Positions 58,711 to 64,000 of a stretch of DNA of 64,000 nucleotides are shown piece after piece (the stretch's first letter is position 1; every line of letters begins with the position of its first letter). The position numbers and the translations under genes were made by a program. Below the pieces are notes generated by a model, which was not told the origin of the DNA, did no database searches, and was given only the letters and a program-made list of their open reading frames with translations. Origin of the DNA: Streptomyces durmitorensis. Lineage in GTDB: Bacteria; Actinomycetota; Actinomycetes; Streptomycetales; Streptomycetaceae. The stretch is from the NCBI RefSeq assembly GCF_023498005.1, contig NZ_CP097289.1, positions 8,122,001 through 8,186,000 on the forward strand. Direction: 5' to 3'.

Positions 58711-59283
58711 TCAGCGGACGACGTCGAAGACGTTCTTCTGCAGGCCGTTGGCGTACGCCTCGTGCTCGACCAGCCGCAGCTTCTGGGTGTCCTTGTCCGT
58801 ATCGCTGAACAGCCGCTTGCCCGCGCCGAGCAGCAGCGGGAAGACGAGCAGGTGGTAGCGGTCGATCAGGCCGGCGTCGGAGAGGCTGCGGTTCAGGGCG
58901 GCGCTGCCGTGCATGATGATCGGTCCTCCCTCGGTCTTCTTCAGCGCGGCCACCTCGTCCAGGGAGCGCAGGATCGTGGTCTCGCCCCAGCCCGACACCA
59001 GATCGCCCTCGGTGAGGCTGGTGGAGACGACGTACTTGGGCATCACCTTGTAGTCGGCGAACTCCGCCATGCCGGGCCAGACCGGGCTGAACGCCTCGTA
59101 GCTGACCCGGCCGAGCATCAGCGCCGTGGCTTCCTCCTGCTCCTTCCCCTTGATCTCGTACGCCTCGGGGAGGAACTCGATGTCCTTGAAGGTCCAGCCG
59201 GAGTTCCGGTAGCCGGGCTCGCCGCCCGGGGCCTCCACGACGCCGTCGAGCGAGACGAAGGCGGTGCTGATCAACGTACGCAT
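58711..59283 (-). CDS. Dihydrofolate reductase-family protein (RibD C-terminal domain)
   Basis: A 190-residue protein. RTLISTAFVSLDGVVEAPGG, then ALMLGRVSYEAFSPVWP, VVSTSLTEGDL and IIMHGSAALNRSLSDAGLID are the DHFR-like fold of the RibD C-terminal family (YyaP/YwjB type), very common in streptomycetes. It probably uses NADPH, with an unknown substrate. It is not the housekeeping folate enzyme. The ATG at 59283 has AGGAG 9 bases upstream. Its neighbours are decayed genes on one side and Imm49 on the other. Confidence 0.88.
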   Translation of the reverse strand: MRTLISTAFVSLDGVVEAPGGEPGYRNSGWTFKDIEFLPEAYEIKGKEQEEATALMLGRVSYEAFSPVWPGMAEFADYKVMPKYVVSTSLTEGDLVSGWGETTILRSLDEVAALKKTEGGPIIMHGSAALNRSLSDAGLIDRYHLLVFPLLLGAGKRLFSDTDKDTQKLRLVEHEAYANGLQKNVFDVVR

Positions 59284-59749
59284 CTCAAGATCTCCTGGGA
59301 GTCGATTCTCGTCGCCGCTTCAGCTGCGCGGTCACGGCGGTACTGATTCGCGATTACGGAGGTACTGACTGCGGTGCACGCGAGAACTCATCGGTGGCGG
59401 TCAGGAGGTCGGAAAGGCGTTGTCCGCTCCTGCCCGCTCGTTCTACTCTGGCGCGGAGGCCTGCCCCCAGCCCCTGGAACGGCCCGACCACACCGCTCAC
59501 GCTCCGGCGCCGGGCGGACAGCACATCGGTGACGCAGGCCGCCGGTTCCGTCCTTCCTTGCAGCGGACGCACGGACACCGGCACGTCCCGCCGGTTGGTG
59601 CATCTGGGGCCACTCCCGCGGCTCCCGGCCATCAGCCGGTGCGGACACCTGCTCCGGGGACAGGGGGAGCCTGCCCTCAGGAGCGCCGCGGCCGCCGCCG
59701 CCCGATTCGGCGGCGGCCGCAGGCTCCGGCAGCACTCCGCGAGCTCTTC
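59284..59749. other. 466-bp region without a convincing gene
   Basis: Short frames on both strands give Arg/Ser/Pro-rich products with no recognisable motif. GGTACTGA occurs twice (59339-59346 and 59361-59368, 22 bp apart) just upstream of the DHFR-like gene and could be a regulator site. A strong hairpin lies at 59688-59720. The region may be the remains of another gene; I see no family. Confidence 0.5.
59688..59720 (-). terminator. 12-bp perfect stem hairpin downstream of imm49
   Basis: Arms GCGGCCGCCGCC (59688-59699) and GGCGGCGGCCGC (59709-59720) with loop GCCCGATTC begin 30 bp after the Imm49 stop (59750, leftward). No T-tract is seen. The placement fits a terminator for the Imm49 transcript. 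Confidence 0.6.
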
Positions 59750-61459
59750 CTACAGCGGCTGTGCGGCGTGCAGAAGGCGCGCGGGGAGGTACGGGGACGA
59801 GACGTGGATGTTCCAGCCCCGGCGACGCGCGTGGCAGGTCAGGGCCAGGATGTTGAGGTTGATCGCGGCGTTGGGGTCCTCCGCGCGGTCCGCCACGCGG
59901 TAGTGGTCGCGGTGTGCTTCGAGGGCGTCGATGAGCGCGAGGTTGAAGCTCTCCTCGTCGCCCTCGACGAGCTGGGACAGGAGGACGGACGGCGGCGGGA
60001 AGAAACCCCACCGGATGCAGTTCTCCCGGTCGGCCACGGCCCGCTCGGCGGCCTCCTCTGGGTGCGTGCCGCGCAGGTAGGCGTGCAGGGCCTGGTAGTA
60101 CGACGCGTAGGCGGACCCGTCGGCGAGCAGCGCCGGATCGATCAGGACCAGGGGAGCGAGGTGTTCGCGCGTCCCCGTGATCAGCGCGAAATCGACGGCG
60201 GTCAGCCAGCGCCAGGGCCCGGTGTGGTGCGGGTCGCGGCGGGCCTCGCCGTGCGCGGCGAGGAAGGCCTCGGCCCCGAGGCGGGAGGCGAGGGCGAGGT
60301 TGGCGAGCTGCTCGTCGGTGACGTCGGACGTCAGCGTGGAGCGGAAGCGGAACAGCGACTCCTGGTCGCTCATCGCGTCCGACCAGTCCGCGGCGGAGAC
60401 CGGCTCCTCGCGGTCCGGCGCGAGCACCTCATCGGTGTCCCGCTGGAACAGCGCCACGATTTCGTCGGTGAGCGGCCGGGGATGTTCCGGCCGGGCGAAC
60501 TCGACCGGCCCGGCGGCGAGTTGAGCCCCCGCGTCCGGGCGGCGGTCGCGTCCGAAGGCACCCACCCGCGGGCCCGGCGTCTCGAACCCCGTGACCAGCG
60601 CGTGCGGCAGGTAGTCCGTCTCGACCGGCACCTGCCACCCCTCGCGGCGGTAGGCGAGCGCGGCCAGCGTCAGGGGGAGCAGCGGCAGCAGGGTGTCGGG
60701 CTGGGTGCTGCGGGCGGAGACACTGCTGTGCCGGGTCAGCAGGGTGGTCAGCGCGGCGGCGAACTCCTCCTGGGCATGGGCGGCCAGGGCCCGCAGGCCA
60801 CGGAGCGCCGTGGACTCGGGCTTGTCGATGAGCCCGGCGTCGAGTTCGCGGTCCAGGTCCTTGATCCGGGCGAGCGCGGCGTCGAGCGCGGCCAGCTTCT
60901 CCTCCTTCGAGGGCGGATAGCTCGCGTCGTCGTCCCCGGTGTCCCCGATGACGTACGCCATCAGTCCGTTGATGAGCTCGACGGCCGGGCGTCCCGCCGC
61001 GCCCTGCTGAGGCGTCTCACGGGCGAAGTGGAAGGCTTCCCCGTGCCATTCGGCCCGTCCGGCCAGGACGGCCAGGCAGAACGCGTCGATCCATTCGTAC
61101 GCGGAGACGGTCTCGCGCTCGCCGTCGGATCCGGCGTCGTAGCCCATCCCGAAGTTCACGTAGTCCAGGGAGACCTGGAAGGAAGCGACCGGGTAGTACG
61201 CCGCGTACGCGACCTTGCCGACAGCTGCCTCGGACGCGTCGCGCAGAGCGGCCTTCGCCTCGGGGGTGTGCAGGTCCGGGGTCTCCACGGAGAGCGCGCC
61301 GAGGTAGCTGACGAACTCCTCGGCGAGCAGCCCCCAGTCGTACCCGGTGATGGGGCCCGCCTTCGACATCGAGCGGACCCGGCGGCCGATCTGGTTGGTG
61401 AAGTCCTCGCGCGCCGCCAGGACGGCGGCCTCGTCGATGTGATGGCGTTCTATGCGCAC
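59750..61459 (-). CDS. Imm49-family immunity protein
   Basis: A 569-residue soluble, helix-rich protein. MRIERHHIDEAAVLAAREDF opens it, and FQVSLDYVNFGMGYDAGSDG, AYEWIDAFCLAVLAGRAEWH, then GDTGDDDASYPPSKEEKLAA and, near the end, SQLVEGDEESFNLALIDALE match, from memory, Streptomyces Imm49 proteins. Imm49 proteins are immunity factors of polymorphic toxin systems (neutralizing a secreted toxin), although most in Streptomyces are orphans. No toxin gene is near. The ATG at 61459 fits the family. It is divergent from an unknown protein gene at 61636. Confidence 0.83.
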   Translation of the reverse strand: MRIERHHIDEAAVLAAREDFTNQIGRRVRSMSKAGPITGYDWGLLAEEFVSYLGALSVETPDLHTPEAKAALRDASEAAVGKVAYAAYYPVASFQVSLDYVNFGMGYDAGSDGERETVSAYEWIDAFCLAVLAGRAEWHGEAFHFARETPQQGAAGRPAVELINGLMAYVIGDTGDDDASYPPSKEEKLAALDAALARIKDLDRELDAGLIDKPESTALRGLRALAAHAQEEFAAALTTLLTRHSSVSARSTQPDTLLPLLPLTLAALAYRREGWQVPVETDYLPHALVTGFETPGPRVGAFGRDRRPDAGAQLAAGPVEFARPEHPRPLTDEIVALFQRDTDEVLAPDREEPVSAADWSDAMSDQESLFRFRSTLTSDVTDEQLANLALASRLGAEAFLAAHGEARRDPHHTGPWRWLTAVDFALITGTREHLAPLVLIDPALLADGSAYASYYQALHAYLRGTHPEEAAERAVADRENCIRWGFFPPPSVLLSQLVEGDEESFNLALIDALEAHRDHYRVADRAEDPNAAINLNILALTCHARRRGWNIHVSSPYLPARLLHAAQPL

Positions 61460-61635
61460 GGCCCTGCTCCCCCGTAGGTAACTCGTGGGCGCAGCCTAAA
61501 GCGTGTCGCACGAGGCCGTGAACTGGGAGGATGCTGTGGCTGCCCCGACACGGACACCCTGCCGTCGAGCGGGCGCTCGGAGTGAACCGTCTTCCCGCTG
61601 CCACTCCCGAGGTGAGCAGCGGATACGGTGCTCTG

Positions 61636-62826
61636 GTGACTGATGGGGAGGGGACAGCGCCCGGGACCGCGCTGCTGATCGCGGCGGCGCCGGTCGGCAA
61701 GGCCCGCATGGTGGACGCGGCTTCCGTGCTGCCCGTCCTCGCGGCGGTGTCGCCCGCGGTGCTCGCGGGGACCGCGACCGCGAGTGTCGTGGAGCTCGCG
61801 GACCCGCTCGATCCGCAGACCGTGCTCACCCGGCTGCGGGCGGCGGCGATGGCGCCGGGGCCTTTGACGGTGTACCTGGTCGGGCAGTTGCATCTCGACC
61901 GCCGCCAGCAACTGCAGCACGTGGCCCTGGCGCGGACCACGGCGGCGACGGTGCGCTACACCGGCTTCCCCTGGCACTGGATCGCCCAGGAACTGCGGCT
62001 GCGCCCGCCGGGTGGCACGACCGTCATCGCCGATCTGCACGCCGACATGGACAGTTGGCAGCAGTTGGCCCAGCGCCCCCTGGACGTGGGGACGGGTGTG
62101 GCCCTGTACGGGCGGATCGCTCCCTCGCCCGGTCGCCGTGCCGTCGCGGTGCCCTCGTACATGAAGGCGCTGGCGACGGTCCTGCGCAGCGGACACCGGC
62201 CGCCGCTGCCCGACCTGCATCAACACGTCGTCGCCCAGGCGCTGGAGGAGGGCGCGACCGACATCGTGCTGGCCGCCGACCCCGCTGCCGCCCCGCTCGC
62301 GAACGGCCTCGCGGACCTACGGAACCGGGTGCCCGTGCCCGCCCAGCAGCAGGGCCCCGCCCTCGGCGCACCGCCTTCGCAGGCCCCGGTGACCGCCGGT
62401 GCGGATCCGCATGCGGCGATCACCAAGGCCGTGGAGGCGGGACGGCACGGCGAGGCCGCGGCCATGGCGGCGGCATGGGAGCAGGAGGCGCTGCGGACGT
62501 ACGGGCCGTCCTCACCCGAGGTGGTGCACTGGATGGAGGTCCGCGGGCATCTGGCGATCTTCGCCAAGGACCCGGGCCGCAGCTGCCGGATCTGGCTCGA
62601 CGTGGTCTCCGCCAGACTCACGGCGGGACAAGCCCCCGACGGCCCCGACGTCGAGGCCGCCGCGGACCTGGCCCACCATCAGTGGGAGCAGGTCCGCGAC
62701 CCGGACACCGTGCGCGAACTCGGCCCGGCGCTGGTCGCGTTGCGGCGCCGCGTGCCGGGCCGCCAGCGGGGCACGGTCAACCTCGTACAGCAGCGACTCG
62801 TGCAGTTCCACACGCAGGTCGGCTGA
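61636..62826 (+). CDS. Protein of unknown function: alpha/beta N-terminal domain, helical C-terminal part
   Basis: A 396-residue protein with no family I can name firmly. Residues 1-200 alternate strands and helices (VGKARMVDAASVLPVLAAVS, TVYLVGQLHLDRRQQLQHVA, VRYTGFPWHWIAQELRLRPP, TTVIADLHADMDSWQQLA). The GQLHLD and HTD-like ADLHAD motifs sit where caspase-fold proteins put active residues, but the match is weak. After a Pro-rich linker, residues 260-396 are helical, TPR-like (AITKAVEAGRHGEAAAMAAA). The start is doubtful: GTG 61636 is chosen because codons between ATG 61531 and there lack GC3 bias. It is divergent from Imm49. Confidence 0.6.
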   Translation: MTDGEGTAPGTALLIAAAPVGKARMVDAASVLPVLAAVSPAVLAGTATASVVELADPLDPQTVLTRLRAAAMAPGPLTVYLVGQLHLDRRQQLQHVALARTTAATVRYTGFPWHWIAQELRLRPPGGTTVIADLHADMDSWQQLAQRPLDVGTGVALYGRIAPSPGRRAVAVPSYMKALATVLRSGHRPPLPDLHQHVVAQALEEGATDIVLAADPAAAPLANGLADLRNRVPVPAQQQGPALGAPPSQAPVTAGADPHAAITKAVEAGRHGEAAAMAAAWEQEALRTYGPSSPEVVHWMEVRGHLAIFAKDPGRSCRIWLDVVSARLTAGQAPDGPDVEAAADLAHHQWEQVRDPDTVRELGPALVALRRRVPGRQRGTVNLVQQRLVQFHTQVG

Positions 62827-62854
62827 GGCCCGGCCACGCCCATGGCCACCGCGC

Positions 62855-64000
<1,146 letters not shown>

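Noticed and set aside
59388..60011. Open frames at the 3' side of Imm49 on both strands
   Set aside because: No family motif, poor amino-acid composition, and overlap with Imm49 in other frames.

Overview
The window is very GC-rich, with GGAGG-type ribosome binding sites, GTG starts and families typical of actinomycetes (SARP and LAL regulators, LVIVD-repeat protein, DUF2630, DUF5134, Imm49). It looks like a stretch of a Streptomyces chromosome: about 58 intact or edge-truncated genes, one gene interrupted by a nonsense codon, and two gene remnants. I saw no rRNA, tRNA, CRISPR array or complete insertion sequence. Family assignments rest on motif recognition, because no database search could be run.

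Layout. 1-5.4 kb: the start of a SARP-type regulator, a large LuxR/LAL ATPase regulator, a small conserved protein, and an Old Yellow Enzyme divergent from an ArsR regulator. 5.5-12.9 kb: FprA-like ferredoxin reductase, a DUF6214-like protein, a divergent LysR/MFS pair, a DUF305 lipoprotein divergent from a secreted LVIVD protein, and TetR. 13-18.9 kb: DUF2630, a long perfect hairpin, a ferredoxin/CDGSH fusion, PAP2 phosphatase, M56 peptidase, DUF5134, and a FUSC transporter with MarR. 18.9-32.1 kb: a catabolic island. A FadR-type GntR regulator diverges from a tightly packed run (M20 hydrolase, aldehyde dehydrogenase, SDR, DUF3311, Na+/solute symporter, amidohydrolase, cytoplasmic penicillin-acylase-family enzyme), which meets a convergent DUF917/hydantoinase pair. 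Together these suggest uptake and stepwise hydrolysis and oxidation of an unidentified amide or (thio)hydantoin-like compound.

32.5-43.7 kb: mostly single-gene functions (NDH-2-like oxidoreductase, MBL hydrolase with TetR, VOC, GNAT, GDPD, PadR, PAP2/diacylglycerol-kinase fusion, Tat-type M23 peptidase, SDR divergent from TetR, DoxX, Tat-type metallophosphoesterase). 43.8-50.5 kb: a LysR-linked acyl-CoA cluster consistent with glutarate use (CaiB/BaiF CoA-transferase and GcdH, plus an AidB-like acyl-CoA dehydrogenase); its MHS-family transporter carries an in-frame TAG. 50.5-58 kb: M20 amidohydrolase, SRPBCC protein, DHA2 drug exporter divergent from AraC, XRE regulator divergent from SDR and cupin, and an amidohydrolase. 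58-64 kb: a decayed patch with two gene remnants, a DHFR-like reductase, an orphan Imm49 immunity protein divergent from a protein of unknown function, and a FAD monooxygenase running off the right edge.

Regulation is unusually readable. Most divergent regulator/target pairs have a clear dyad between them (8496, 12936, 19805, 35421, 41319/41351, 55592), so operator predictions are a main product of this annotation. The best candidates for something undescribed are the 18.9-32.1 kb catabolic island and the Imm49 / unknown-protein pair beside decayed genes at the right end.
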